A stretch of 64,000 nucleotides of DNA. It comes from CAVTRI01 sp963737075 (lineage in GTDB: Bacteria; Actinomycetota; Acidimicrobiia; Acidimicrobiales; Palsa-688). The notes under the pieces are model-generated. The model searched no databases, was not told the origin of the DNA, and was given only the letters and a program-made list of their open reading frames with translations. Below are positions 26,842 through 36,359 of this stretch, in pieces. The position numbers and the translations under genes are program-made. Numbering within the stretch: position 1 is the first letter of the stretch; every line of letters starts with the position of its first letter. Location: the NCBI GenBank assembly GCA_963737075.1, contig CAVTRI010000002.1:124001-188000 (forward strand), in the 5' to 3' direction.

Positions 26842-28071
26842 TCATCCCGAGGTGGATGCGACGACGTCTCGCATTCGGTGCAGCCCGTCCCAGACCTCAC
26901 AGAACGTGGTCGTGAGGGGAGAGAAGCCGAGGCGGACGATGTCGGGCTGGCGGAAGTCGGGTATCACGCCGGCCTCCGTCATCCGCACGGCCACCCGTGG
27001 CGCAGCGGGACCCCGCAACGCCACGTGACCGCCCCGGCAGCGGGCCAGGCGAGGTGTGACGACCGCCCACCCCAGTGGCGCGAGCAGGGCGTCGGCCAGG
27101 GCGATGGCCAACTCGGTCAGCGCAACGCTCTTGGCTCGGATGCTGGCCAGCCCGGCTCGTTCGAGTAGCTCGAGGCCCTCGTCGACGGCGACGATGCCCA
27201 CGACGTTGGGAGTGCCGGAAAGCATCCGCCGGATCCCGGCGGCAGGATGATGGTGGGAGGCCATGGCGAAGATGTCGTCGGCGCCGAACCACCCGGCAAT
27301 CGGCTGGTCGACAGCGTCGAGGTGCCGGGCCGCGACATATAGGAACGCCGGCGCTCCCGGCCCCGCGTTGAGGTACTTGTACGTGCAGCCCACGGCGAAA
27401 TCGGCGGCGCCCGCGTCGAGCCCGATCGGTGCCACCCCTGCCGAGTGGCACAGGTCCCAGACGATCACGGCGCCGGCGTCGTGGACGAGCCGGGTCAGGC
27501 TTTCGAGATCGGCGAGAAACCCGGACCGGTAGTCCACATGACTGAGCACCACGACCGCCGTGTCGTTCCCTAGCAGCGGTGACAAATCCTCTGCGGTCAC
27601 GCCGCCGGCGTCGCCGACCTCCGCCCACCGAATGCGCATGCCCCGCGTGGCGGCGACGGCCTCCACCACGAAACGGTCGGTCGGAAAGTTGGCCTTGTCG
27701 ATGAGGATGTCGCGCCGATGGGGCCGAAGGCCGGCCGCGGCGTGGACCACCTTGTACAGGTTGACCGTGGTCGAGTCGGCGATGACCGTCTGCCCGGCGG
27801 CGGCGCCCAGCGCGACCGACGAGAGGCGGTCGCCCACCCGCTCCGGAAGGCCCATCCAGCGTTCGTCCCAGCCGCGAATGAGACGTCCGCCCCATTCGCG
27901 CTCGACGAGCTCGTGGAGGCGGCCGGCGGTGGCTCGCGGCGTTCGTCCCAGTGAGTTGCCGTCGAAGTAGGCGACCACGTCGTCGTCGATCACAAACTCG
28001 CGACGAAGACCGGCGAGCGGGTCCGAGGCGTCGAGCGCACGGACATCGTCACGGGTGCGCACGCTGCTCAT
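26842..28071 (-). CDS. kynU: Kynureninase
   Basis: This 409-aa PLP enzyme cleaves kynurenine to anthranilate and alanine. YFDGNSLGRTP is the family N-terminal block, VDYRSGFLADLESL and WDLCHSAGVAPIGLDAG hold the PLP-contact Asp/His, and GCTYKYLNAGPGAPAF contains the Schiff-base Lys. The start at 28071 is fixed by the ATGA overlap with the kynA stop; the in-frame extension to 28233 runs over kynA and is a shadow. It is co-transcribed with kynA and the pnt genes. Confidence 0.95.
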   Translation of the reverse strand: MSSVRTRDDVRALDASDPLAGLRREFVIDDDVVAYFDGNSLGRTPRATAGRLHELVEREWGGRLIRGWDERWMGLPERVGDRLSSVALGAAAGQTVIADSTTVNLYKVVHAAAGLRPHRRDILIDKANFPTDRFVVEAVAATRGMRIRWAEVGDAGGVTAEDLSPLLGNDTAVVVLSHVDYRSGFLADLESLTRLVHDAGAVIVWDLCHSAGVAPIGLDAGAADFAVGCTYKYLNAGPGAPAFLYVAARHLDAVDQPIAGWFGADDIFAMASHHHPAAGIRRMLSGTPNVVGIVAVDEGLELLERAGLASIRAKSVALTELAIALADALLAPLGWAVVTPRLARCRGGHVALRGPAAPRVAVRMTEAGVIPDFRQPDIVRLGFSPLTTTFCEVWDGLHRMRDVVASTSG

Positions 28072-28946
28072 GGCCGCCCGGGCCGAGCGCCGATCTCGGT
28101 GCGAACGGCAAGCAGCTCTGGGAACGCGGTGACGTCGAGGGCCTGCCGAAGAAACGCGACGCCGGAGGAGCCTCCCGTCCCCGGCTTGTTGCCGATGACC
28201 CGCTCGACGGTCTTCATATGCCGGAACCGCCACAACTGGACGGCTTCCTCGACGTCTACCAGCTCCTCGGCTGTCTCGTAGGCCGCCCAGTGGGCCTCCG
28301 GTTGCGCGTAGATCCGCCGGAACACCTCGACCACATCGCGAGACGGGACGTATGGCCGGGACCAGTCCCGTTCAGCGACGTTCCCAGGCACTGCGTGACC
28401 GGCCCGGGCCAGGTACCTGAGAAACTCGTCATACAGGCTCGGTGCCGCGAGGTCGTCCGCGAGGACCGCCGCCGCGCCGGGATCATGCGCAAAGACATCG
28501 ATCATCCCCGGGGTCTTGTTTCCCAGCAGGAACTCCACTCTGCGGTACTGGAGCGACTGGAAGCCCGACGCCGACCCGAGGTAAGGGCGGAACTGGGCGT
28601 ACTCGATCGGGGTCAGCGTCTCGAGCACCGCCCACTGCTCGAACATCTGCCGGAGGATGTGCTTGATGCGGGCCAGTCGTTTCAAAGCTGGCTGGAGCTT
28701 GTCCTCGCCGAGCAGGCTGATGGTCGAGCGGAGCTCGTGGATCAGAAGCTTGAGCCACAATTCGGTCACCTGGTGCTGGATGATGAACAGCAGCTCGTCG
28801 TGGTGCTCCGACAGGGGGTGCTGGGCGTTGAGCAGTCGGTCCAGGTCCAGATAGCCCCCGTATGTCATCGTCCCGGCCAGGTCCCGGCGCACGCCGGGCT
28901 CGATCGCCCGGTACCCGCCTGAACCTGCGCCGGGATCGCTCGTCAT
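28068..28946 (-). CDS. kynA: Tryptophan 2,3-dioxygenase
   Basis: This 292-aa heme enzyme opens the tryptophan ring to N-formylkynurenine. MTYGGYLDLDRLLNAQHPLS and HDELLFIIQHQVTELWLKLL hold the substrate and distal residues, QFRPYLGSASGFQSLQYR is the next block, and FRHMKTVERVIGNKPGTGG contains the proximal heme His. It is the first gene of the kyn-pnt operon. A formamidase and kynurenine monooxygenase are not in the window, so the visible route ends at anthranilate. Confidence 0.96.
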   Translation of the reverse strand: MTSDPGAGSGGYRAIEPGVRRDLAGTMTYGGYLDLDRLLNAQHPLSEHHDELLFIIQHQVTELWLKLLIHELRSTISLLGEDKLQPALKRLARIKHILRQMFEQWAVLETLTPIEYAQFRPYLGSASGFQSLQYRRVEFLLGNKTPGMIDVFAHDPGAAAVLADDLAAPSLYDEFLRYLARAGHAVPGNVAERDWSRPYVPSRDVVEVFRRIYAQPEAHWAAYETAEELVDVEEAVQLWRFRHMKTVERVIGNKPGTGGSSGVAFLRQALDVTAFPELLAVRTEIGARPGRP

Positions 28947-29004
28947 GCCGCCAGCCTGCCACCTGACGCCTCACTGGCGTGATACCGGCTTACCATGCGC
29001 AATC

Positions 29005-29817
29005 GTGAGAACGAAGGTTGTCGCCTTTGTCTTGGCCGCGTCCATCATCACTGCCGCCTGCGGGAGCGGCTCGACGCCGCAAACAAGCCCGCCCACGAGC
29101 GCCACGACGGCGCCGAGGGCGACTTCTACCCCTGCCGCGACAGCCGCAACGGTGCCGGCTTCGACCGCGGCACCCACTACGACACCGGTGTCGAGCACGA
29201 CCCCACCCACGACAGCCCCCGCCCCGATCCTCTCGCTCGGCGACAACGGCGCCGCGGTCACCGCCCTCCAGCAGCGCCTCGCCTCGCTCGGCTACTGGTT
29301 GGGCGCGCCCAACGGTGTCTTCGGTGACAGCACCAGGCAAGCGGTCTATGCGCTGCAGAAGGCAGCGGGCATTACCCGCGACGGTACGGTAGGCCCCCAG
29401 ACGGCCGCCGCCCTCGCGAGAGGTGTGGTGCCTCAGCCGCGCAGCACCTCCGGCTACGTCATCGAGGTGGATCTGGAAACCGACCTGGTGATGTTCGTGA
29501 CCAACGGCAAGCTCGACACGGTGCTCAACACGTCGACCGGGGGCGGCTACCCCTACGGGGATCAGGGGGTTACGGCGGTGGCCCGCACGCCCGTAGGTCA
29601 TTTCCAGATCTATCGCCAGGTCGACGGCATGGTGGTCGACTCGCTGGGTCAACTGTGGCGCCCCAAGTTTTTCGACGGCGGATTCGCCATCCACGGCGAC
29701 GGATACGTGCCGCCTGTGCCCGTGTCCCACGGCTGTGTCCGAGTCAGCAATGCAGCCATCGATTGGATCTGGTCCCAAAACCTGGCACCGATGGGCACCG
29801 CGGTCTGGGTGTACTGA
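29005..29817 (+). CDS. L,D-transpeptidase (YkuD) lipoprotein with peptidoglycan-binding domain
   Basis: From the GTG at 29005 (about 270 aa) there is a lipoprotein signal with ITAAC, then a Thr/Pro/Ala linker. A PG_binding_1 domain follows (LSLGDNGAAVTALQQRLASL to GPQTAAAL). The YkuD domain ends in AIHGDGYVPPVPVSHGCVRV, with catalytic His and Cys in the family pattern HGx..SHGCVR. It would form 3-3 cross-links in peptidoglycan outside the cell. Its promoter is divergent from kynA. Confidence 0.92.
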   Translation: MRTKVVAFVLAASIITAACGSGSTPQTSPPTSATTAPRATSTPAATAATVPASTAAPTTTPVSSTTPPTTAPAPILSLGDNGAAVTALQQRLASLGYWLGAPNGVFGDSTRQAVYALQKAAGITRDGTVGPQTAAALARGVVPQPRSTSGYVIEVDLETDLVMFVTNGKLDTVLNTSTGGGYPYGDQGVTAVARTPVGHFQIYRQVDGMVVDSLGQLWRPKFFDGGFAIHGDGYVPPVPVSHGCVRVSNAAIDWIWSQNLAPMGTAVWVY

Positions 29818-29853
29818 CCTCGGAGTCTGCACACAGCTGAGCAGAATGGTGCC

Positions 29854-31263
29854 ATGGAGCGCTCCGATATCGAGCGGGCGGTGAAGCTGGCGGGCCTGAC
29901 ACTTCCGAACAGCGTGCACTACGAAGTGGTCGGCCGAGAACCGATCCTGCCGTCGCCCCATTACCTTGGCACTGGTGCGGCCGTCGTGCGGTTGCTCACC
30001 GGTCTGGCCGCCGGCGAGCTGTGGCGGCTGCGCACCGGTCGGAGCCAGGACGTGGTGGTGGACGCCAGGCACGCCGCGGCCGCGTTGCGCTCGTACATGC
30101 ACGCGCATCCCGTTGGGCAACCGCCGATACCACTGGACGGGGCCGCCCGAGTGCGCGGGACCGTTCGGATCACCCGGATCGTCGCTGCCCGCGATGGACG
30201 CTATGTCCAGTTGCACGGCTCGTTCCACGATGGGCCGCAGATCCTCGACGAGTTGGGACTCGATGATGCGGCGACGCTCGACGAGATCGACGCCGCTGTC
30301 GCCGGCAGGGACGCCTTCGAGCTCGAAGCGGCCTTCATCCGCCGGGCAGTGTGCGGCGGGGTCGTGCGCTCGAAGGAAGAGTGGGCCTCGCATCCCCAAG
30401 GACGGGTGCTCTCCGATCTTCCGGCGGTCACCATCACCCGCATCGGCGACGCGCCGCCGGAACCGTTGCCTGAAGGCGACCGGCCGACCACCGGCGTTCG
30501 CGTCCTCGACCTGACGCGAGTGCTCGCCGGCCCCACGGTCGCCAAAACACTGGCCGAGCATGGCGCCGATGTGCTCCACGTCGGCGCACCCCACCTCGAA
30601 GGGGGCGGGCCGTTCGAGCTCGAGACCGGGATCGGCAAGCGGCAGGCTGTGCTCGACCTCAACCAGGCCGACCAGGCGGAGGCAATGCGCGACCTGATCA
30701 GGGGCGCCGACGTCTTCTCTCAGGGCTACCGGCTCGGCACGCTAGACCGCCGTGGCTTCTCACCGGCGCAGGTGGCGGCGCTTCGGCCGGGCATCGTGTA
30801 CGTGTCCGAGAACTGCTACGGCCACACCGGGACCTGGTCGTCGCGGCCCGGCTGGGAGCAGCTCGGACAGGCGGCCACCGGCATGTCGTATCGGGAGGGC
30901 CAAGCGGCCACTGACGGGGTGCCCCGGCTGGCGCCGGCGGCTGTCAACGACTACAGCACCGGATACCTGGCGGCATATGGGGCGATGATGGCGCTGGGAA
31001 GGCGGGCCATCGAAGGGGGATCCTGGCACGTGCAAGCGTCACTCAGTCAGACATGCATGTGGTACCAGCGCCTCGGCCATGACAACGATATGACCGCGGC
31101 TGACCCCGGCGACATTGGACCGTTTCTTGCCGAAATGGACACCCCCGACTTTGGCCGCATCCAGTATCTGACTCCAGCCCTGTACCTCTCCGAGACGTCG
31201 CCCCGATGGGATCTCCCGCCCGCCCGGCAAGGGGCGCATGAAGCGGGGTGGCTGCGCCGCTAA
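29854..31263 (+). CDS. CaiB/BaiF family III CoA-transferase
   Basis: The 469-aa protein has the class III CoA-transferase core: GVRVLDLTRVLAGPTVAKTL, EHGADVLHVGAPHLEGGGPF, RQAVLDLNQ, GADVFSQGYRLGTLDRRGFS and PGIVYVSENCYGHTGTWSSR. The N-terminal 200 residues form an unusual extra domain, since the LDLTRVLAGP block usually lies near the N-terminus; perhaps it is a partial duplicate. It would move CoA between carboxylic acids. The 3' end overlaps the convergent SnoaL-like gene by four bases. Confidence 0.85.
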   Translation: MERSDIERAVKLAGLTLPNSVHYEVVGREPILPSPHYLGTGAAVVRLLTGLAAGELWRLRTGRSQDVVVDARHAAAALRSYMHAHPVGQPPIPLDGAARVRGTVRITRIVAARDGRYVQLHGSFHDGPQILDELGLDDAATLDEIDAAVAGRDAFELEAAFIRRAVCGGVVRSKEEWASHPQGRVLSDLPAVTITRIGDAPPEPLPEGDRPTTGVRVLDLTRVLAGPTVAKTLAEHGADVLHVGAPHLEGGGPFELETGIGKRQAVLDLNQADQAEAMRDLIRGADVFSQGYRLGTLDRRGFSPAQVAALRPGIVYVSENCYGHTGTWSSRPGWEQLGQAATGMSYREGQAATDGVPRLAPAAVNDYSTGYLAAYGAMMALGRRAIEGGSWHVQASLSQTCMWYQRLGHDNDMTAADPGDIGPFLAEMDTPDFGRIQYLTPALYLSETSPRWDLPPARQGAHEAGWLRR

Positions 31264-31688
31264 GCGCCCATCGGAGCGTGCCTCTCGACCGTCACTGTCG
31301 TGAAGCGGCGCCTCGCGATCCTCCACCCATCCGGTGACGAGACCAGCTCGTCGTCGTACATGCCGAAGCCGTGGATCGCCGCCCCGTCCGACATCACCAG
31401 CACCGCATGCACGTACGAGCGGGCAACTACCCGCTCACCGACAGGTGTCAGCGCAATGTTCGTGATCCGATGCAGGGTCGGCCCGACCGGCTCATGCGTT
31501 TGTGCCATCCACGCCGCGATCTCGTCGCTTCCATGCCAGTGGCCGATGTCGCCGTAGTCGGCGTCGCAGTCGCCGGTGAAACAGGTCTTGAACAGCTCCC
31601 AGTCTCGGCTGTCAATGCCCGTGGCGTATCGGACAAGCACGTCAGTGACCCGGTCCCGGACGTCCCGGTCGAGGGTTAATGCGGTCAT
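31260..31688 (-). CDS. SnoaL/NTF2-like family protein
   Basis: The 142-aa protein is a single cone-shaped alpha+beta barrel of the SnoaL_4 type: DVLVRYATGIDSRDWELFKT, then DIGHWHGSDEIAAWM, HRITNIALTPVGERVVARSY and GWRIARRRFTTVTV. Members include scytalone-dehydratase-like and ring-hydroxylating beta-subunit-like proteins. The YATGIDSRD motif suggests a dehydratase/isomerase-type fold. No catalytic role can be fixed. Confidence 0.85.
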   Translation of the reverse strand: MTALTLDRDVRDRVTDVLVRYATGIDSRDWELFKTCFTGDCDADYGDIGHWHGSDEIAAWMAQTHEPVGPTLHRITNIALTPVGERVVARSYVHAVLVMSDGAAIHGFGMYDDELVSSPDGWRIARRRFTTVTVERHAPMGA

Positions 31689-31734
31689 TCCATCTCCTCG
31701 CTGAGTGTCTCGCTGTGGTTCGGTCGGCTCGGCG

Positions 31735-31931
31735 TCACTGCTCGAGAAACGAGCTCCCCTGGCTTATGAGCTCGACGGCCTGGCGCCGTGGCAGACCGCC
31801 GAATGGCGACCCGTCTGGCGGCGACGTCGGGCCCTCGGCGATGTTCGCGACCAGGTCTCGGGCGACGCGCCGATCCCTTCCGACGCGCCGGCCACGACGG
31901 CCCAGGGACCGTACCGGTCTGCGAACTCCAC
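31735..31931 (-). pseudogene. Short-chain dehydrogenase N-terminal remnant
   Basis: From a GTG at 31931 the frame reads VEFADRYGPWAVVAGASEGI, the SDR nucleotide-binding start (GASEGIG), but the family sequence is lost within a few residues and the rest is Arg-rich noise. A neighbouring frame gives RVARDLVANIAEG, perhaps the shifted continuation. It looks like a decayed gene start of about 200 bp. It starts directly beyond the stop of the basic protein at 31935. Confidence 0.4.
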
Positions 31932-31934
31932 GGC

Positions 31935-32309
31935 TCAGCGGGTCTTCCGGCGGACCTGTTTGATCGCCCCCGGCGGCGCCCCGGGCCGATAGCGGGCGTC
32001 GCTCTTCCCGCTGCGCCGTTGGCGGGCAGCCGCGCGGCGGTACTCCCGGCCCATGTTGGGCAATTCCTGGTTGGCGACCATGGCCTCCTCGAAGACTTTG
32101 GCGCGCTGCTGCTTGGGGACCCGATCCAGGAAGCGGGCCATCTCGTGCAGCCCTTCGGGGAGCCGTCGGCCCTTGGCTCTCGACTTGTCGATGAACTTCA
32201 GGGTTCGACGGATCTGCCAGCGCCGCAGCACCGGTACCTTCATCACGCCCCGCCCGATCGCGCCGCGGATCCGCCGCTTCTTGCCGTCGCCGTCCAGTCG
32301 CTGGTTCAC
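31935..32309 (-). CDS. Basic protein of unknown function
   Basis: The product is strongly basic, with KKRRIRGAIGRG, IRRTLKFIDKSRAKGRRLPE and HEMARFLDRVPKQQRAKVFE, then MVANQELPNMGREYRRAAAR. The even helical pattern suggests a real small nucleic-acid-binding or ribosome-associated protein. The start is uncertain: the GTG at 32309 is used because the longer frame to 32408 runs into the P450 start. It is divergent from the P450 gene. Confidence 0.6.
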   Translation of the reverse strand: MNQRLDGDGKKRRIRGAIGRGVMKVPVLRRWQIRRTLKFIDKSRAKGRRLPEGLHEMARFLDRVPKQQRAKVFEEAMVANQELPNMGREYRRAAARQRRSGKSDARYRPGAPPGAIKQVRRKTR

Positions 32310-32406
32310 CGCCGTCCATCGTACGACGAGCGCAGCGACGGAGCGACCGCCTAGATTTTCTCCGGGCTCGGTGGGCGCCGGACCCGGTGACGAAGGAGAC
32401 GCGCGC

Positions 32407-33606
32407 ATGGTCGCTGGAACGGAAGAGATCTACTGGGATCCCTTCGACGTCGACATCGACACCAGTCCGTACGAGGTATGGCGGCGGTTACGGGATGACG
32501 CTCCCCTGTATCGCAACGAACGATTCGACTTTTGGGCCCTCAGTCGCTTCGCGGACGTACAGTCGGCCAGTACCGACCATCAGACTTTTCTGTCCGGGCG
32601 CGGCACCGTGCTGGAGTTGATGGGCCCGGACATGAGCCAACAAAAGATGATCATCTTCCTGGACCCACCCGAGCACGACACGCTGCGGGTGTTGGTATCG
32701 CGAGCGTTCACGCCCCGGCGGGTATCAGCGCTGGAGGACCGGATCCGGGAAGTGTGCCGGGATCTGCTGGATCCGTTCGTGGGAAGCGGCGGCTTCGATT
32801 ATGTCCGCAGTTTCGCCCAACAGGTCCCGTCCACGGTGATTTCCATGCTGTTGGGCGTGCCCGAATCCGATCGCGAAGAGGTGCGCCAGCACATTGACGC
32901 CGTTTTTCATATCGAGCCCGGTGTCGGCATGATCAATGACGTGTCGCTGACGGCGCAGATTTGGTTACACGAGTACCTCACGGGTGCATTGGAAGAAAGG
33001 CGCAAGCGTCCGCGGGACGACCTTTTCACGGGGTTGGTCAACGCCGAGATCCCCGACGACGGCCGCGGCACCCGGCGACTCACCGTCGAGGAGGCGGCGG
33101 CGTTTGGCAACCTGCTCATCAGCGCGGGGACAGAAACTGTGGCCCGGCTTCTCGGGTGGGCGGCGGTGACCCTGGCGGACTATCCAGATCAACGGCAGCT
33201 GCTCGTCGAAAGCCCGAGCCGAATCCCGAACGCCGTCGAGGAGTTGCTGCGGTTCGAAGCGCCCTCGCCGGTTCAGGGCCGCTGGACGGCGCGGGACGTC
33301 GAGCTACACGGGACGGTCGTTCCCAAGGACTCGAAGATACTGCTGCTGACCGGAGCCGCCGGGCGCGACGAGCGCCGATATCCGGAACCGGACCGCTTCG
33401 ACATCACGCGTGCACAGATCCCGCACGTGTCGTTCGGCTTCGGCATCCACTTCTGCCTCGGGGCGGCGTTGGCCCGGCTCGAAGGCAGGGTCGGCCTGGA
33501 AGAGACGCTGGCGCGGTTTCCACGATGGGAGGTCGACCACCGGCGGGCCGTTCGCCAGCACACCAGCACCGTTCGGGGCTGGAGCTCGGTACCGATTGTC
33601 CTCTGA
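32407..33606 (+). CDS. Cytochrome P450
   Basis: This 399-aa soluble bacterial P450 has the I-helix oxygen-activation motif LISAGTETVARL, the K-helix VEELLR (ExxR), and the heme loop VSFGFGIHFCLGAALARLE with the Cys ligand. DPPEHDTLRVLVSRAFTPRR is the usual C-helix region. A GAAGGAG sequence just upstream supports the ATG at 32407. Ferredoxin and reductase genes are not adjacent. It converges on the esterase/BVMO operon, so a shared catabolic role is possible but unproven. Confidence 0.95.
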   Translation: MVAGTEEIYWDPFDVDIDTSPYEVWRRLRDDAPLYRNERFDFWALSRFADVQSASTDHQTFLSGRGTVLELMGPDMSQQKMIIFLDPPEHDTLRVLVSRAFTPRRVSALEDRIREVCRDLLDPFVGSGGFDYVRSFAQQVPSTVISMLLGVPESDREEVRQHIDAVFHIEPGVGMINDVSLTAQIWLHEYLTGALEERRKRPRDDLFTGLVNAEIPDDGRGTRRLTVEEAAAFGNLLISAGTETVARLLGWAAVTLADYPDQRQLLVESPSRIPNAVEELLRFEAPSPVQGRWTARDVELHGTVVPKDSKILLLTGAAGRDERRYPEPDRFDITRAQIPHVSFGFGIHFCLGAALARLEGRVGLEETLARFPRWEVDHRRAVRQHTSTVRGWSSVPIVL

Positions 33607-33611
33607 GCTCG

Positions 33612-34577
33612 CTACCAGAGCTTCGGGGACCATCCGGCCCTGAACGCGTGGCGAAGCTCGCCACCGGCCAGTTCCAAAGCGTCGCGCCCCCGGTCCATGG
33701 CCCCGCCGAGGCTGGCGACAAAGCCGTGCAGCTGTCCCAGGTAGCGCTTGGTGGTGACCGTCGCCCCTCCCCGCACGAGCATGGCACCCAGGAGTTCACC
33801 TTCATCGCGAAGGGGGTCATACTCGGCGGTAATGACCAGCGCTGGCGGCAAGCCGGTCGGGTCCGCCATGCGAAGCGGCGAGACTCGCCAGTCCGACTCC
33901 TGGGATCGGTCAACGAGGTAGTGCTCGTAGAACCAGCGCATCATGTCATTGGTGAGGAAGTAACCATCGCCGTTGTCCCGGCGGGCAGCGGTGTCAAGGT
34001 TGACGTCCGCTGTCGGGTAGAGGAGCAGCTGGAACACCGGCGGCGTCACGCTCTCCTCGCGCGCCAATGCGGACACGACGGCCGCCAAGGTCGCCCCCGC
34101 GCTGTCGCCACCCACAGCGACGCGCTCGGTGTCGCCGTTGAGCAGCGGACCGTTGACCGACGCCCATCCCGTGGCGGCGTAGCAGTCCTCTACGGCGGCG
34201 GGAAACTTGTGCTCCGGCGCCAGCCGGTAGTCCACAGAGACGACCACCGCATGGGCCCGGTTGGACAACACGGTGCACGGCCCGTCGCAGGTGTCCAGGT
34301 CTCCGATCACCCATCCCCCTCCGTGGAAATAGACGAGGACCGGGAAGGGACCGCTGCCCCTAGGCGTGTATACGCGGACCGGGATGTCTCCGCCCGGGCC
34401 GGGGATCGTCATGTCCCTCGTGGCCTCCACGGGCTCGGCGGCAATGCCGAAGTTCTTTACAGCCTCGACGTAGGCGGCGCGCGCGTCCTCGACGCTCATC
34501 TCGTTGAGCGGGGGGAGCCCCGTCTCCGCCATCCCCTGCAGCCAGCTTTCGGCTTGCTTGTCCAGCGCCATGGTCAA
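33612..34577 (-). CDS. Alpha/beta hydrolase, HSL-type esterase
   Basis: The 321-aa esterase has the HSL oxyanion motif VYFHGGGWVIGDLDT, the nucleophile elbow VGGDSAGATLA, the Asp in EYDPLRDEGE and the His in YLGQLHGFVASL. The N-terminal cap of about 60 residues is typical. It starts 24 bases after the Baeyer-Villiger monooxygenase gene on the same strand. Together these would turn a ketone into an ester and then cleave it. Confidence 0.93.
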   Translation of the reverse strand: MTMALDKQAESWLQGMAETGLPPLNEMSVEDARAAYVEAVKNFGIAAEPVEATRDMTIPGPGGDIPVRVYTPRGSGPFPVLVYFHGGGWVIGDLDTCDGPCTVLSNRAHAVVVSVDYRLAPEHKFPAAVEDCYAATGWASVNGPLLNGDTERVAVGGDSAGATLAAVVSALAREESVTPPVFQLLLYPTADVNLDTAARRDNGDGYFLTNDMMRWFYEHYLVDRSQESDWRVSPLRMADPTGLPPALVITAEYDPLRDEGELLGAMLVRGGATVTTKRYLGQLHGFVASLGGAMDRGRDALELAGGELRHAFRAGWSPKLW

Positions 34578-34601
34578 CCTCTCTTCGTTCAGGGGAAAGA
34601 G

Positions 34602-36230
34602 TTAGGGCGAGGTGAGGGTAAATCCTGCGTAGCCGTCCGCCGCCGCCTCGTCGCAGAGGCGCTGGTATTCGGGGAAGCCGCCGACCCACGCGAGGATGGT
34701 TCTTTTCTTGCCCTCGATGTTGGTGCCCGTCCACCATGAATCCGTCTCGGGGATCAGGGTGGCGTCGGCCGTCTCCTGGGTCAGCTCGACGAACTGCCGC
34801 TCGGCCTCTTCCTCAGCCTCGATGCGACGAAGCCCTTGTGCACGCATGTGCCGGATGCAGTCGACGATCCACTCCCCCTGCTGCTCGATGAGGGTCGGGG
34901 CGTTGACGAGGATGGCCGGGTTGTACGGGCCGCAATAATGCATGAACATGTTGGGGAAGCCGTGGACCATGAGCCCGAGGTAGTCCACCGGCCCGTCCTG
35001 CCACTTCGCCTCCAGCGGCAGGCCATCCCGCCCGCGGATACCAAGGTCCAGGACACCGCCCGTGTAGGCGTCGAAACCCGTGGCGAGGAGGATGATGTCC
35101 ACTTCGTAGATGCCGTCAGCAGTGCGAACGCCAGTCGGAGTGATCTCCTGGACGGGCGACCGCTTCATGTCGACGACGGACACGTTGTCCCGGTTGAACG
35201 CCGCGTAGAAGCCGTGCTCGATCGGAGGGCGCTTGGTGAAGAACGGCTCCGTCGGCGTGACCTGGTCGGCGACTGCGGGGTCGTGCACGATCTCTTTGAT
35301 CTTGCGCCGCATAAAGTCCATCGCCGTGTCGTTGGCCTCTTTGCTCACGAGCAGGTCGCCGAATGTAACGCCGGCGGGGAATCCCCCAATCTGCCACCGC
35401 TCCTCGTAGATGCGATCTCTCGCCTCGGGCGAGAAGTCGGTGGACATACCGAGAAAGTCCCCGTACGGGAAGCCGACGAAATTGCGCCGCGCCTCCTCCC
35501 AGATGTCGGCGTGGTTGGCGTGGATCTCGAGCCAGTCATCGCTGTCCAGCTGATGGTTACGGCCGGGGAGGCAGTGGTAGGGATGGCGCACGAACGCATA
35601 GACATGCGCAGCAGTCTTGGCGACCTCCGGCACGATCTGGACACCGGTGGCGCCGTTGCCGATGACCGCAACCCTCTTCCCCGCGAAGTCGACGCCCTCC
35701 TCGGGGAAGCGAGCCGTGTGGTAGCACGCGCCGCCGAAGCTCTCCAAGCCCTGATAGTTCGGGATGTTCGGCTTGGACAGCGCTCCCACGGCGGGGATGA
35801 AGAACGTCGTCGTCAGCCGCTCTCCGGAGTCCGTGGTGATGTCCCAGCGCCCGGATGCCTCGTCCCACGCGGCGCTGGTGACCTGGGTGTGGAATCGGAT
35901 ACCCGGGCGCAGGTCGAGCCGGTCGGCGACCCAACCCAGGTACCCGCGGACCTCGGGCTGGCTCGGGTACCGCTCACTCCACTCCCACTCCGCGAGCAGC
36001 TCCTTCGAGAAGCGGTCGGAGAAGCAGTACACGATGCTGTCGGAGTCGCAACGGGCCCCGGGGTAGCGGTTCCAGTACCAGGTGCCCCCCACGTCGGCTG
36101 CCTTCTCCAGCACGGTCGCCTTCAGCCCAAGCTCGCGGAGGCGGTGCAGCATGTAGAGTCCCGAGAAGCCGGCCCCGACAATCACGGCGTCGAGCACAGC
36201 TCCTGGTGCGTCCGTCAGCTCGTTGGCCAC
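34602..36230 (-). CDS. Baeyer-Villiger-type flavin monooxygenase
   Basis: The 542-aa protein has two Rossmann motifs, VIVGAGFSGLYMLHRL for FAD and VAVIGNGATGVQIVP for NADPH. Between them the BVMO fingerprint reads FGGACYHTARFP, fitting F-x-G-x3-H-x3-F/W-P with Phe at the usual Trp. GGTWYWNRYPGARCD is typical. I chose the GTG at 36230, preceded by GGGGAGG, and not the longer frame to 36605, which adds unrelated sequence. It heads an operon with the esterase. Confidence 0.92.
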   Translation of the reverse strand: MANELTDAPGAVLDAVIVGAGFSGLYMLHRLRELGLKATVLEKAADVGGTWYWNRYPGARCDSDSIVYCFSDRFSKELLAEWEWSERYPSQPEVRGYLGWVADRLDLRPGIRFHTQVTSAAWDEASGRWDITTDSGERLTTTFFIPAVGALSKPNIPNYQGLESFGGACYHTARFPEEGVDFAGKRVAVIGNGATGVQIVPEVAKTAAHVYAFVRHPYHCLPGRNHQLDSDDWLEIHANHADIWEEARRNFVGFPYGDFLGMSTDFSPEARDRIYEERWQIGGFPAGVTFGDLLVSKEANDTAMDFMRRKIKEIVHDPAVADQVTPTEPFFTKRPPIEHGFYAAFNRDNVSVVDMKRSPVQEITPTGVRTADGIYEVDIILLATGFDAYTGGVLDLGIRGRDGLPLEAKWQDGPVDYLGLMVHGFPNMFMHYCGPYNPAILVNAPTLIEQQGEWIVDCIRHMRAQGLRRIEAEEEAERQFVELTQETADATLIPETDSWWTGTNIEGKKRTILAWVGGFPEYQRLCDEAAADGYAGFTLTSP

Positions 36231-36359
36231 GTCGCCTCCCCTTGTTGGTTGCCCGACCATCGCCTCTTCGATGCCCCGGGCGCCAACTGGTCCACGCTGA
36301 CCGTATCGGCGCGCGGAGCGGACGCGCAAGAGCTTCTGAAGTTGCGGCATGCTGACGGG

